This document shows positions 1 to 9,988 of a stretch of 64,000 bases of DNA, piece by piece. The translations under genes and the position numbers were made by a program. The stretch spans positions 248,001 to 312,000 of the forward strand of contig JAMAHW010000031.1 in the NCBI GenBank assembly GCA_023627715.1, in the 5' to 3' direction. The first letter of the stretch is position 1; each line of letters starts with the position of its first letter. The notes under the pieces were generated by a model. It was not told where the DNA came from, searched no databases, and saw nothing but the letters and a program-made list of their open reading frames with translations. The DNA is from Periconia sp. R9002. Taxonomy: Eukaryota; Ascomycota; Dothideomycetes; Pleosporales; Periconiaceae.

Positions 1-635
1 CTTCCACGTGGAGTCAGGATCAGAGAAGTATCATCCGCGAGATGAAAAAGAATTTTGAGAACTGGGATTCGAGGTACGTGACCCTTCGTTCCGTACTTCA
101 CTCTGGCTCAATCAGCACTTCACTTACGCAATATAGCCTAGTGAAAGTGATCAATATGATCCAGACGACTCTCAAATGGCCACTCTTAACAGGAATCCCA
201 TTATCACGATGGCTTTCCCCCACAAAGAAATTGCTCGTCATCGGTGATGCTGCACATGCTATGGTGCCCTACATGAGTGAGGGGGCAGCAATGGCTGTGG
301 AGGATGGAGCTGCTCTCGCCGAGATCTTATCATTAATCACTTCTTATTCAGAAATCCCAGACGCACTCGTACTTTATGAGCGCGTGAGGATACTGCGAAC
401 GGGCCAAATGCAGGAAGCAAGTCTGGTGAATGGGAAACTGTGGCATTTTGCCGATGGCGCAGAACAACAAGCAAGGGATATGGCCATGAAGAGAGCAGAG
501 GGCGAAATAGAGGGGGATAATCCGAATCAATGGAGTGATTCTGAGACAGCGGCTTGGGCATATGGTTATGATGCGGAGTTTGAGGTCAGGAGGGCGTGGG
601 ATGAGAGTGTTTCAAGAGCAAATGGCAAATTTTAG
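1..635 (+). CDS. FAD-dependent monooxygenase, C-terminal part (5' end outside window)
   Basis: C-terminal end of a salicylate hydroxylase-like flavoprotein monooxygenase, which hydroxylates a small aromatic or related substrate with NAD(P)H and O2. The frame is open from base 3, so the N-terminal Rossmann part lies upstream. The second FAD-binding motif is clear: GDAAHAMVPYMSEGAAMAVE, preceded by the usual KWPL stretch. I place an intron at 74-136 (GTACGT...ATAG, 63 nt) because removing it restores the family-like run NWDSSLVKVI before KWPL; it is a multiple of three without a stop, so the raw frame reads through it. The substrate cannot be told. The gene converges on NOG2 with 75 bp between stop codons. 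Confidence 0.85.
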   Translation, partial: STWSQDQRSIIREMKKNFENWDSRYVTLRSVLHSGSISTSLTQYSLVKVINMIQTTLKWPLLTGIPLSRWLSPTKKLLVIGDAAHAMVPYMSEGAAMAVEDGAALAEILSLITSYSEIPDALVLYERVRILRTGQMQEASLVNGKLWHFADGAEQQARDMAMKRAEGEIEGDNPNQWSDSETAAWAYGYDAEFEVRRAWDESVSRANGKF

Positions 636-710
636 AGAAGAGTTTGGAGTGTTCGTGGGGCCCTTAATGCATATGCCCGTGGGTATCATTGATTTCATGA
701 CTAAATTCTA

Positions 711-3292
711 CTACTTCTGTCGCTTCCGTGCTTTTGATAGTGCGGCTGATATCGCTGCGACTTCTTCCTCGACGTCATTGTCATCTTCACTAACGTTATC
801 ACCAGTAGTGGCATCGGCAGTATCCAGTCGGACACCATCATCATCATCCTCGTCTTCCTCATCATCTGCTGCTTCCGATTTTTCGTCGTCATGGCTAAAG
901 CCTGAAAACTCTTCTTCCTCGTCCTCTTCAGCTTGGGCTTCTGCAGCATCTGTAATGTTGGTATCCGCAACGCTCTCAGCATCCCGTTTCCTCTTTCGAG
1001 GCATTTCACCCAATTTGCCTTCCCGACCCTCAACTCCCTGAGCAGAGCTCTCATTTGGAGGCGGCGTGAACCATGGAATCTTTCCTCTTATCCAATCGTT
1101 CAACACAATACGAGCCACTGCATCTAGATCTGCTTCACCTCCTTTCAGCAACCGACCTTGTTTGCGACAAAGGATCTCGAGGAAGCTTGTTGAATCTGTA
1201 TATCCAGATACCTCGTATGTTCGCTGGAGATGCTTGGGCTCTACTCGCTGGAGCACAGCCTCAACATATTGAGCTGGCCATTCAACGTTTTCCACTCGTA
1301 TACTGCCTCGAAGAAGAAGCTCTTCATCGGTGTCTTGTTGGTTGGGTGGCACAATACCAGGACAGTCGATTAGGTATATGCGCTTCATCAATGTGATGTA
1401 TTGCCAGACTTTGGTTTCTCCGGCTATGGGAGCAACAGTACAGACCCTCTTGTTACGGAGGGTATTCACGATAGATGACTTGCCGACGTTAGGGTAGCCA
1501 ATAAGGCCAACGGATATTTGTTTTCGATCGGAGTGGAGAGCGCTGAACTGTCTCAACAAGGAGATCAATGATCCTTTGCCAAAACTGTTGTTGATCGAAG
1601 CGTGGAATGCTAGTGTAGGGAATTCCTTGGAGAGATGTCGTACCCAAGCAGCCTGAAACATGTCAGTCAGTCTCAACGCATGTTATCGCAATTGGAATAA
1701 TGAATAGAAATGTATGAAACGTTACTAAGAGGAACACCATAAAGCTGCGAAGCATAGCAAAGCAGAGGTAGCCCTCAACTCAAACGAGACACTAGACTCT
1801 GGCGACTCGCCACCAAAACGGTGGCTTGTCTAACCCACATACCATAACGGCAGCGAGAAGGCGAGACGTATTTGATCTTCCAAAGATGTAACAGAACCTA
1901 ACCATAGAGAGGGGAAGATCCTTGACTTATCGATGGGACAGAGGGAAACCAAACAGAGGGAGAAGATAGGAGAGGGATAACTTACACCGACTTTGCTAGG
2001 CACAAGATCGACCTTGTTTAGGATGAAGACAAGATGCTTATGAGGGGCTTCTTCGCGTACATACTTCTCGACCGATCGACATCTTGTGCCAACCGGATCG
2101 CGTGCATCTAGCACATGAAGAAGCACATCCGATGAATCAATAACCTATTTCGTTAGCCCCTGAACTCGATCTATGTGCTGGTAGAAAGCCAGGCCAATTC
2201 AACCAGAGGTCGGTCAGTGGGTGATCAAGGTCAAATGCCACGTGATGTCTTGATACTGACTTGTACCGGGAGATATATAAGCTTCTCCCCAGCACAGAGT
2301 CGGCGGTCATCGACAACACATATCGTAAACCGTTGAGACACTGATGACGCACTGAATTCTGAAATGGACTGGAATTTCTCCCGCGATGTAGCCGAGAATC
2401 CAAATTCGTGATGAACATACCTTATATAGTTCGTTCCAGATCCTCTTGCTGGTACCTTTCTATTAAGCTAGTTAGTAAATCTTCCATAAAGAGACGACTG
2501 ATGCTTAGTCCGATCGAGTGGTCGACATAATACATGCCTTGACCAATCAAGCAAACTCATCCTTTAATTATACGGCATGGAGAGGAAATAACGAAAAAAA
2601 AGGATACGCACATGAAATATGGCCTCTCTCGAAGTTGTGATGGTACCATCCTCGGCAGCAGCTTCGCCGGAAGTGCCAGACAGGAGCTTAGCTTGCTCTA
2701 GCCTGTCCAAATACTGATCGTGCATATCGTCGGTGCGTCCCGCCAGGCTCTCAATCGAGTCGAAATCAAGCTTCGGACGTTTGCGTTGGGCCTTGGGACC
2801 AAAAGTGTCGCCAAATGGTTCACTGCCCACAGTAATCTTTGCTTGGTGTTCCTTCAAGCCATTGACGTTGCCTTTCTTTTCGATTAAACTCATGGGAAGC
2901 TTATTTCTTTTCATGAGATATGTGGTAGGATCGGCGGCTTGGGCGTCCACGGCAGAGCGAAAAGAGTCGAGAGCATCTTGAGAGATAACTCTGGTGTTGT
3001 TGAACCATTTCCTATTGGGCTCTACGCGAGCAACCGGTGCCTCGCGGCTCTGATAGATGGCACTTTGGGTGATTTCACCAGCAGCATTGCGCTGCGCTGT
3101 TCCACCTGTGAGGCGCTTCAACACCTTTACCTTTTTGGCGCTGCGGTAGAAGTTTTCGCCTTTCACTTTGACCTGCCCATGTCAGTTTGGATGCGGAGTG
3201 GGAAATGCTAATGAAATACGCACGTTGGCCATGCCATCGCCAGTGGCACCCTGCCTCTCCTTCCTGTTCTTTTCCTTCTTGTGTGTACCCAT
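711..3292 (-). CDS. NOG2: Nucleolar GTP-binding protein 2 (60S ribosome assembly GTPase)
   Basis: Circularly permuted GTPase that binds pre-60S particles in the nucleolus and nucleoplasm before nuclear export. Five exons: 3292-3224, 3172-2612, 2459-2421, 2144-1986 and 1652-711, giving 589 aa. The start is the ATG of [10 protein letters not shown], a typical basic N-terminus. Order seen: the N-terminal Nog2 region ([14 protein letters not shown]), the WNELYKVIDSSDV lead-in, G4 NKVD, then G1 GYPNVGKSS and G3 DCPG, which is the permuted order of this family, and a long acidic tail ending in KARKRQK. The 13-codon third exon is needed to join the conserved blocks. The last intron (1985-1653, 333 nt) is long for this genome. 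It shares a 186-bp divergent promoter with the mS26 gene. Confidence 0.93.
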
Positions 3293-3478
3293 TTTGCTGA
3301 AAATGACAAGATGTGAGTGATGAGGGAAAGAATGGCGAAAAGTAAATGCAGAGCTCGTTAGAATTTTGGACCGAACTTTTTGCGCCCGCACGGACCCCAA
3401 AATCTTGGCGCTGCTGGTTTTCGAAGCGGCGTTTTCCAACAACACCGCATCCACCTCCGCATTCCATCAAGCATCGCA
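3293..3478. promoter_or_regulatory. Divergent promoter between NOG2 and mS26
   Basis: Only 186 bp separate the two start codons, so both core promoters and 5' leaders must fit here. I see no clear TATA box, which suits housekeeping genes. Co-regulation is an inference from the spacing. Confidence 0.5.
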
Positions 3479-4408
3479 ATGCCGCCTCGAATACCCGTCC
3501 GCTTCCCCTGGGCATCGGGATCGCCCTCGACAACCTCCAATGCCCTTAATTTGTCGCTCTACATCCGGGCATTCTCCTCCACCACCCGCACACTAGCCTT
3601 GGGCCCCGAATCCCCTAACTTTATCGAAGTTCCCAAGCCAGCTCAGCCTACATGGGTCCAGGAACCAAGGCTGAAAGGCCATCTGCCAGTTCCTCGCGAT
3701 GTTTTTAAAACACGATCTCGCGTGCCCAAGGAATCGGACAAGTTCATCGCTCGCGCCACCAAGACTCCTGCGAAGGCGAGATTGCCCGGTCCATACAGCA
3801 AGGATGCAGAATACATGCTTTACAAGCAAAGATTAGCTGAAATCAGACGTGAGAATCTCAAAAGCGGTGTAAAAGCATTGTATGAACGCAAGTCCACCGC
3901 CGAAGCCAGAGAGAAGGCCATTGTGACGAAGGAGAGGGAAGTAAGGAAAGCCTTGGCAATGGCACCTCCCAGAGCCGTTGATGTCCTCACCCAAACCTCC
4001 GTTTCAAAAAGCATTCGCGATTTCCTTTCCGACAGTCTCGCCAACACGCCTACCAAGGATGTCATGCGGGCTCGGCGCAATGCGTTCACAAGGCGCATGC
4101 GCAAACAGGACGCGGTCCGCCAATCACGCGTTCACGACCTCTACACCAATGCAAGGGAGTTTATCGTCGACGAACAGCAACTAGATGAAGCAATCGATCA
4201 AGCATTCGGTACCGATGATCAGCCAGTCCGTTGGGATAACCATGGTAGAGTCGATCCAAAGTCATCCGGTCTGAGCCCCTGGCATGGGGGCAACATTCCT
4301 GAAGGCATACAGGAGAAGATGAGGAAGCTTGATGTTTCTCAAGGAGTTGGTTTAGCAAAGGAGAGGGTCAAGAAGATTGCCGAGACCCTTACTGGTGGTA
4401 AGCTGTAA
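3479..4408 (+). CDS. PET123: Mitochondrial small-subunit ribosomal protein mS26 (Pet123-like)
   Basis: Single-exon gene of 309 aa. The frame is open further upstream to 3380, but the ATG at 3479 gives a mitochondrial-type presequence (MPPRIPVRFPWAS... up to AFSSTTRTLALGP), so I chose it. The body is highly basic and helical, with YMLYKQRLAEIRRENLK and RRNAFTRRMRKQDAVRQSRV, matching the fungal Pet123/mS26 family of the mitoribosomal small subunit. The tail ends AKERVKKIAETLTGGKL. It lies divergently from NOG2, so two ribosome-related genes share one promoter region. Family assignment rests on overall pattern, since there is no catalytic motif to check. Confidence 0.75.
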   Translation: MPPRIPVRFPWASGSPSTTSNALNLSLYIRAFSSTTRTLALGPESPNFIEVPKPAQPTWVQEPRLKGHLPVPRDVFKTRSRVPKESDKFIARATKTPAKARLPGPYSKDAEYMLYKQRLAEIRRENLKSGVKALYERKSTAEAREKAIVTKEREVRKALAMAPPRAVDVLTQTSVSKSIRDFLSDSLANTPTKDVMRARRNAFTRRMRKQDAVRQSRVHDLYTNAREFIVDEQQLDEAIDQAFGTDDQPVRWDNHGRVDPKSSGLSPWHGGNIPEGIQEKMRKLDVSQGVGLAKERVKKIAETLTGGKL

Positions 4409-5320
4409 ATGGGCAGGGTCCGTTTTTAGAAAGCGAGCGATGCTGTGTATACTATGAAGTGTAAAGCAGGCTGTATTATACCATTACAAATATCTATTCG
4501 AGGGCCCTTTCGTGGATAGTCTTCTATGCTTCCAGTCACTTTCTAACTTGCTCGGAGTTTTGCATTTTTTAATCTTTTTCAATGCTAAATACGGCGACAA
4601 GCTTGAGCATTGATGCCAGAGTTGGTCAGCTAACCTAGCGCAATTGGAATTTAGGCGAGGACTAAAGTTTTGTTTTTAACTTTTTTTATGCAATTGAATC
4701 CTTCATATCCAACTGTGTCTGGGGTCAAAGGCCATATGCTACCATTTCAGATTAGTTATCCGGAACATGCTGTTTTTACTATTTGTACCGCCAATCACCC
4801 TCCCCACTCTTTGCACAATGATGGATGAATTCTGTTGAAGGTATTCAAGTTTTGATCATACATCAGTGTGGTCTATGAAAAACTGGCTTATCAACATCAA
4901 CGTTTAATATATTCGCAATCTACAGCTACTACTAAACATCAGGGTAGTATGCTTTGCTCATCCTCGTTCCTCGTTCTCCGCATCACTGGGAAGCGATTCA
5001 CCGAGAGCATGGGCCTGCTAAGTAAATTGCCGGCAAGGATTTCACGAAGCCTAAAGATCTAATGGGCATCGTGGACTAGCACTATTGAGGTAACTATGTA
5101 GTTGCCATGTCCGAACTCCGACTATAAGATATCAACACCAATCGAGCTTGAACACAAATAATCACTCAAGATTCTAATAAACTACTATTCGACACACTCC
5201 TTTTGCGTCGCTATACATTCGTTCTTGCAGCTTTTGAACTACCGTTCGACACACTCGTTTCGCAAACCGTAAAGATTCAATTCTACAACAGCACTTTAAC
5301 CGGAACAAAAAACAACCAAA
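4409..5320. other. Intergenic: mS26 3' region and lipase 5' region
   Basis: AT-rich, with no convincing coding frame. It holds the 3' UTR of mS26 and, near the right end, the lipase leader with a pair of 20-bp direct repeats that I list separately. Confidence 0.6.
5180..5256 (+). repeat. Pair of 20-bp direct repeats upstream of the lipase gene
   Basis: Two near-identical 20-mers sit at 5180-5199 and 5237-5256, 57 bp apart, 18 of 20 bases equal; the shared core is TTCGACACACTC. They end 121 and 64 bp before the lipase ATG, so they lie in the promoter or leader and could be a duplicated binding site. Confidence 0.6.
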
Positions 5321-6184
5321 ATGATTAAATCATCGATTCTCGGTCTCTTCGCCGCCTCAGCGCATGCTCTCCCTTCTCACGACCTCCAAGCACGCGGCAC
5401 CCAACTCGTCGGCCACCCGCCAAACAACTTCGATTGCAAGTCGGATCGCAACCCGGTTGTCGTCCTCCACGGTCTCTCAGCCAACGAGCATGTTGACCTA
5501 AACAGCCTTCAATATAACCTCAACGGCAAAGGCTTCTGTACTTTCACGCTGACATATGGCGCGCACAAGCTGTTCCCCCTAGTCGGCGGCATCAAGGCCA
5601 TGGCAGAGTCAGCCAAGGAGATCGCCGCCTTCATCGAGGAGGTAGCCAGCAAAACGGGTAAAAAGGTCGATCTCGTAGGCCATTCTGAGGGTGGCGTGAT
5701 GACCCTTTATGTGCCCCTTACACAATCCGGCATCGGCAGCAAGGTCGAACGCACCGTGGCTCTCGGTCCTGCCGTTCATGGCGCACAGTACTACGGCCTC
5801 ACAGACCTCGCGTGGTTGGGAGGTGATTTGTCCGCCTCAATGGTGGAGAAGGTATTGAGGACCATCGGTGCGCCTGCTATCGCGGACATGGCTACTGGCG
5901 GTGCCGTGCACAAGGTATTCGAAAACGCGAAGGGCAAAATCGTGCAGTCAGGCGTCAAAGCTACGATTATCATGAGCAAAAGCGATACTTTAGTCGCACC
6001 AGAGACAAGCATTGTAGAGGAGCAGGGTGTACGAAACTTGTATGTCCAAGACTATTGCCCTGATGATAAGGTCGGTCATGCTGGGCTCGCATGGGACAAA
6101 GGTATCTGGGACATTATTTTGAACGAGCTTACGGAGGAGTATGATAATAAGGCTGTTGCTTGCGAGGCTGGATTGCCTGTGTAG
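5321..6184 (+). CDS. Secreted class-2-type triacylglycerol lipase (alpha/beta hydrolase)
   Basis: Intronless, 287 aa. An N-terminal signal peptide (MIKSSILGLFAASAHALP) is followed by a possible processing site after LQAR. The fold landmarks are VVVLHGLSA near residues 46-54 for the oxyanion region, the nucleophile elbow GHSEGG with Ser122, a likely acid Asp222 (MSKSDTLVAP) and a likely His253 (KVGHAGLAWD). Four cysteines (about 39, 73, 246 and 279) suggest disulfides of an extracellular enzyme. It likely hydrolyses ester bonds of acylglycerols outside the cell. The catalytic triad is my reading; the true substrate could be another ester. A pair of direct repeats lies just upstream. Confidence 0.85.
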   Translation: MIKSSILGLFAASAHALPSHDLQARGTQLVGHPPNNFDCKSDRNPVVVLHGLSANEHVDLNSLQYNLNGKGFCTFTLTYGAHKLFPLVGGIKAMAESAKEIAAFIEEVASKTGKKVDLVGHSEGGVMTLYVPLTQSGIGSKVERTVALGPAVHGAQYYGLTDLAWLGGDLSASMVEKVLRTIGAPAIADMATGGAVHKVFENAKGKIVQSGVKATIIMSKSDTLVAPETSIVEEQGVRNLYVQDYCPDDKVGHAGLAWDKGIWDIILNELTEEYDNKAVACEAGLPV

Positions 6185-6214
6185 GCCTTGGTATGGTAGT
6201 TTGGAGTTTGATAA

Positions 6215-6232
6215 TATCTACCTAGGTAGATA
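6215..6232. repeat. Perfect 18-bp palindrome centred on CCTAGG
   Basis: TATCTACCTAGGTAGATA reads the same on both strands and starts 30 bp after the lipase stop codon. It could form a hairpin in the 3' UTR; no function is shown. Confidence 0.7.
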
Positions 6233-6368
6233 AAAGTTAATAGACTTGGCTGTGTTTGTAGATTTGTACGTAACGTCGTGTATTCTTGTGTCAGGGCACC
6301 TATATCGTGGGTACAAAATTAGCTTAACTTAGCCAGGGGTGATACAATGAGTGATGGGTGTCTCAATA

Positions 6369-6385
6369 CGCCACGCTACGTGGCG
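6369..6385. repeat. Short hairpin, 7-bp stem
   Basis: CGCCACG, then CTA, then CGTGGCG form a perfect GC-rich stem-loop in the 3' flank of the lipase gene. Confidence 0.5.
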
Positions 6386-7212
6386 GCTCGATAACACACG
6401 GCTCTATACCTGGAGTTCAACGCACGCCCCGGAACAATCAATTTTGTCGAGCATCAGTGATGATTTGAAACAGGTTTAATCCGGTAAATATGCACAATTC
6501 CTACTGAGTTGTGTAGTCCTGATATACTCTTCGTTCGTGTTCACCGCACAAAAAATACGAAATATTGGCCCATGAAACATGTCAGTGGCTACTGAGAATT
6601 CACGAAAATTGTCGACAACTGCATACATGTATCACGAACTAATTACAATCTATAGATATTAGCGGCTGATTAGAGCAGAATTAATGCGCTAACATATCGA
6701 GCAGTCGATTTTGATGTTTTTCACTCATCACGTTGGTAGAATAGGAGGGGAGAAGATCCAGCGGCACTCTTTTTTGGTTTTTTCTAAGGGTTTTTTCTTT
6801 TCTATTTCCCAGAGAAACATTGACAAAACGTGTTTGCAGTGAAGGGGAACCCAGGCTTGAGTTCAATTACAATCCCTCAAGCTTAGACACAATGACTTAG
6901 AAACGTGTTTTGGTATTGTCCGCTGATGCAGATGATACCTCGTGAGCTTCCGTGTTGTGCCCCGCTGTACAACAGATTTCCAGCCCCTGTCCCATATGCA
7001 GGAAGGTAACAAAAAATCAAATCATTAAAGTACATGAGATTGTCTTGATAAAGACTGAATTCCACAAATAAACGCCAATAACAACTACCTAGTTGAATGC
7101 ATCCCCACCCAGCTGCATGTGATGAGAAATCACATTCCTTGGCTTGCAGCTGACCAGCTTCAGACATTAAGAGTCTCTAGAGTGAGAGGAATGACAGCTA
7201 TTACCCCGTTGG

Positions 7213-9304
7213 CTATTTGGGGTACTTGCCCAAGAACCTACACAACCGAGTCCCGTCTTCCTTGATCCACATGTCTTGCATGTACTCCGCGATCATCTTG
7301 CATTCCTCCTTGAGGTTTCCAGGATTGCGAATTTGTCCCAAAGCTTCGAAGTATAATTTGCTTGCCTCCTTATAGTTACCCCGTTTATCGCTTGGCCAGC
7401 GCATGATGTCGTCGGCTTTTACGGGCGGCTGGGCGACACTGCATACCAGTCTACCCCCTGGACGGATCGAAATCATCTGGACCCTCATAGCATTTAGGAT
7501 TTCCAGCCATTGCGTCCGCAAGTCTAAATCAATTGGCTCCAAGAGTTCGAATTTCACTTCAATGATATTCCTAAACTTGCGGAGAAACTTGCCAATGACG
7601 GAGTGCTCGAATTCCCACGGAGGACGGGACCAAGCGTGAATGTGAAGTTCGAGGTATAGCGGACGCATTTTCCCAAGGCACTGCAACATTTTCGATGTTT
7701 CCTCCATCAACTCTCGACCTTCCGAAAAGTTGATCTGGACAACAATTTTCCGAATATGGAAGCACATGTCACCGATTAACTCCAGCATATGTCGTGATTG
7801 TAAGGGAGAATCCTCACAGAGGCCGCCTATATAAAAAGCATTTCCTGCAAAGAAGAGCTCAACCAAAAGCTTCCCAATCGCTAGACCTTTTGCATCCTCT
7901 AAAAATTCGTTTAGGTCAACCGGTTTCCAAAGCCACCATAGCGGCCTTGGAAATATGTACTTTGAAAGTTGTCCCAAATCGAGAACGTGCAAGTGGTGAA
8001 GTCCTGGGCACGTCCCATTGGCCCGCCCTATCATGAAAATCTCATTTGCTGGGACTAACAACTTAGCAATTGAAACCGCAAGCTCAGTGGGCAGTACCTC
8101 GGCCATACGCTTAGTCATATCAAATTTGATTGACGACATCCTGGGGTGAGAATATGGTATATGACGCCAGAAGGGATAGATATGCCGCGAATAGAGATTT
8201 TCAAAGATGGGGTTGACGGTATGTTCGTGGATATCCCACTTTCTCTCTTCATCTGATCGTTGTATTTCAAAGAACGGGAAAGCAACATTCCGATATTCTT
8301 GTAAGAAGTCCCATCTTAACAGCTTCTCAAAATAGGAGATGGGTTTGTCTTGGAAATACGGGAATGTTTTTTCCAACCATTCGTGCACTTCACACTCAGT
8401 GAGTGGCTTACCGGCAGCTTTGATGGCGAGTGCGATCAACTGGACGGCTGTAAACTTTGGTTGCGCTCCTTGAATGGCTGCGATGAAGCGCCTCGATAAA
8501 GGCGAGTTCTTCAGTGCGAGTTGGTCAAACAGAAGAGGAGACAGCTCCATAGTTGCTGTGATGGATTGCGGGCCTTGGTAGCCATTCGGGTCGGTCCGTA
8601 AATTGGAAAAATAGGAACTGATGTAACGGCTCTGTTCTTGACTAATGTTGGGCTCATAGATACCCTGTGCTAAATGAGTGTATACTTCGACGGGCGATTC
8701 AATAAGTGCGGTACTTGAATCGGTGGGGTCTCGGTAGTGTTCCAAAGTGATCTCGCTAATGCAGTTGAATATTGGTTGGAGTCGTCGACAAATGCCAACG
8801 ATGATTTTCCGATCGTTCATTATGCGTTGCTTGGATTCGCAGTCGAGCAGGTCCGGACGGATCTCAAACACCACGCCAACCCCAGTGTGCTCGAGGTAAC
8901 TGAGTAGACGAGAATATACAACGCCGTGGAACATGCGAATATCATCCCGATCAGGATCATATAGGACATATGTTACCTTTTCGCTCTATAAATGTATACT
9001 GTTAGATATGGGATCATGTTTGGGGCTGCAGCGAACATACATGTTTAGGTATATATCTAGGATATTTCAATTGATCCTGGGTCAAAGGCAGTCCGATACC
9101 AGGGTTCACAATTTTCATGTACGGGTATGGATCGTGACTATTCACATTCTTGGAATAATCGCCCAACATGGTCTTGCAGAACTGGAGCAGTGTGATTTTA
9201 TGCGAATCCGTCGATTCAGGTAACATTCTATGGGCGGGTTGGCGCCGACCGTACGAGGGTAAAGGCGGCGGTAATTCGGGTAGTAGAGACATAGATTCTG
9301 TCAT
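7213..9304 (-). CDS. Unrecognised protein with a degenerate fork-head-like segment
   Basis: Two exons, 9304-9041 and 8985-7213, joined across a 55-nt intron (GTATGT...ATAG), giving 678 aa. I chose the ATG at 9304 because further upstream the frame runs into a 10-bp tandem repeat. I cannot name the whole protein. Around residues 262-330 there is a stretch resembling the start of a fork-head winged helix: FTAVQLIALAIKAAGK, then VHEWLEKTFPYFQDKP, but where a canonical domain has its GWQNSIRHNLS recognition helix this one has SYFEKLLRWDFLQEY. The C-terminal half is rich in Leu and Trp and is reminiscent of the large lineage-specific F-box-like proteins of fungi, without a clear F-box. No transmembrane segment or signal peptide. 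Confidence 0.7.
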
Positions 9305-9340
9305 GGCTATGATCTCTGGCGTTCTCGATGGGAAGGCGGT

Positions 9341-9370
9341 GGGTTGTGTTGGGTTGTGTTGGATTGTGTT
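9341..9370. repeat. Three tandem copies of a 10-bp unit
   Basis: GGGTTGTGTT occurs twice, followed by GGATTGTGTT, without gaps. It lies 36 bp before the chosen start of the neighbouring minus-strand gene, in its presumed leader. Confidence 0.7.
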
Positions 9371-9669
9371 GCGTATGCTCTGCCACCACGGTTTAAGTAA
9401 GAAATCGGCATAGACAATAGAGGCATGTGGCAAGGGCAATTTAGCAGCAGAAACAAGTAGGTTGAATCTCTTTATGGTATAGTCCATACTTCTATGGGGA
9501 ACATGCGAGCACAACCAGGATTTCGTCACGTGAGAGAAGAGCATCTGTGGCTGGTAAGTCTATTAATTCTATTTTGGGTGCGTATAAGCATAATTTCTAG
9601 ACTTAGGTAAAGACAAGACTTCTCTAAATACCTACTTAGGCGTTTGTAGCTCTGTCTGTGGGGTTTAAT

Positions 9670-9988
9670 CTAACCGCTTAGTATCTTTGCAAGTTCTAGG
9701 TGCTGCTGGCGGACCCAGATAAATTTTCTACCATAGTATATATGACCAGCTAAAAAGCTCGTAGGCTGTATTAGGATAGTTGAATCTAGGAAAATTTTAG
9801 ATGCATCAGGCAATGTAACGTCTGGCGGGGTGAAATACATGCAGTGTCTGCGCACAAGATTTGGCGGGTATATATTGAGGCGTTTAGCAAACGTAGTGGT
9901 TTGACCTACAAGGCTCTTCTTTGTCAGGCTGCTCAGGGGGGGATCTTACTCGGTATGAACGCGCCACAGCAAGCTTAAGGGTGGTGGT
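9670..9988 (-). pseudogene. Coding-like relic frame, about 106 codons, no plausible start
   Basis: The frame is open from 9988 to the stop at 9670-9672, bounded upstream by a TAA at 9991-9989, and has no ATG near its start. Its translation looks protein-like rather than random, with balanced composition: LTKKSLVGQTTTFAKRLNIY, later FTPPDVTLPDASKIFLDST and YYGRKFIWVRQQHLELAKIL. I do not recognise the family. It may be a decayed fragment of a larger gene or mobile element, or a terminal exon of a gene I cannot assemble. Confidence 0.35.

Larger units (their letters stand above)
6185..7212. other. Intergenic after lipase
   Basis: No convincing gene. It contains an 18-bp perfect palindrome at 6215-6232 and a 7-bp stem with 3-nt loop at 6369-6385, otherwise AT-rich sequence. 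Confidence 0.6.
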
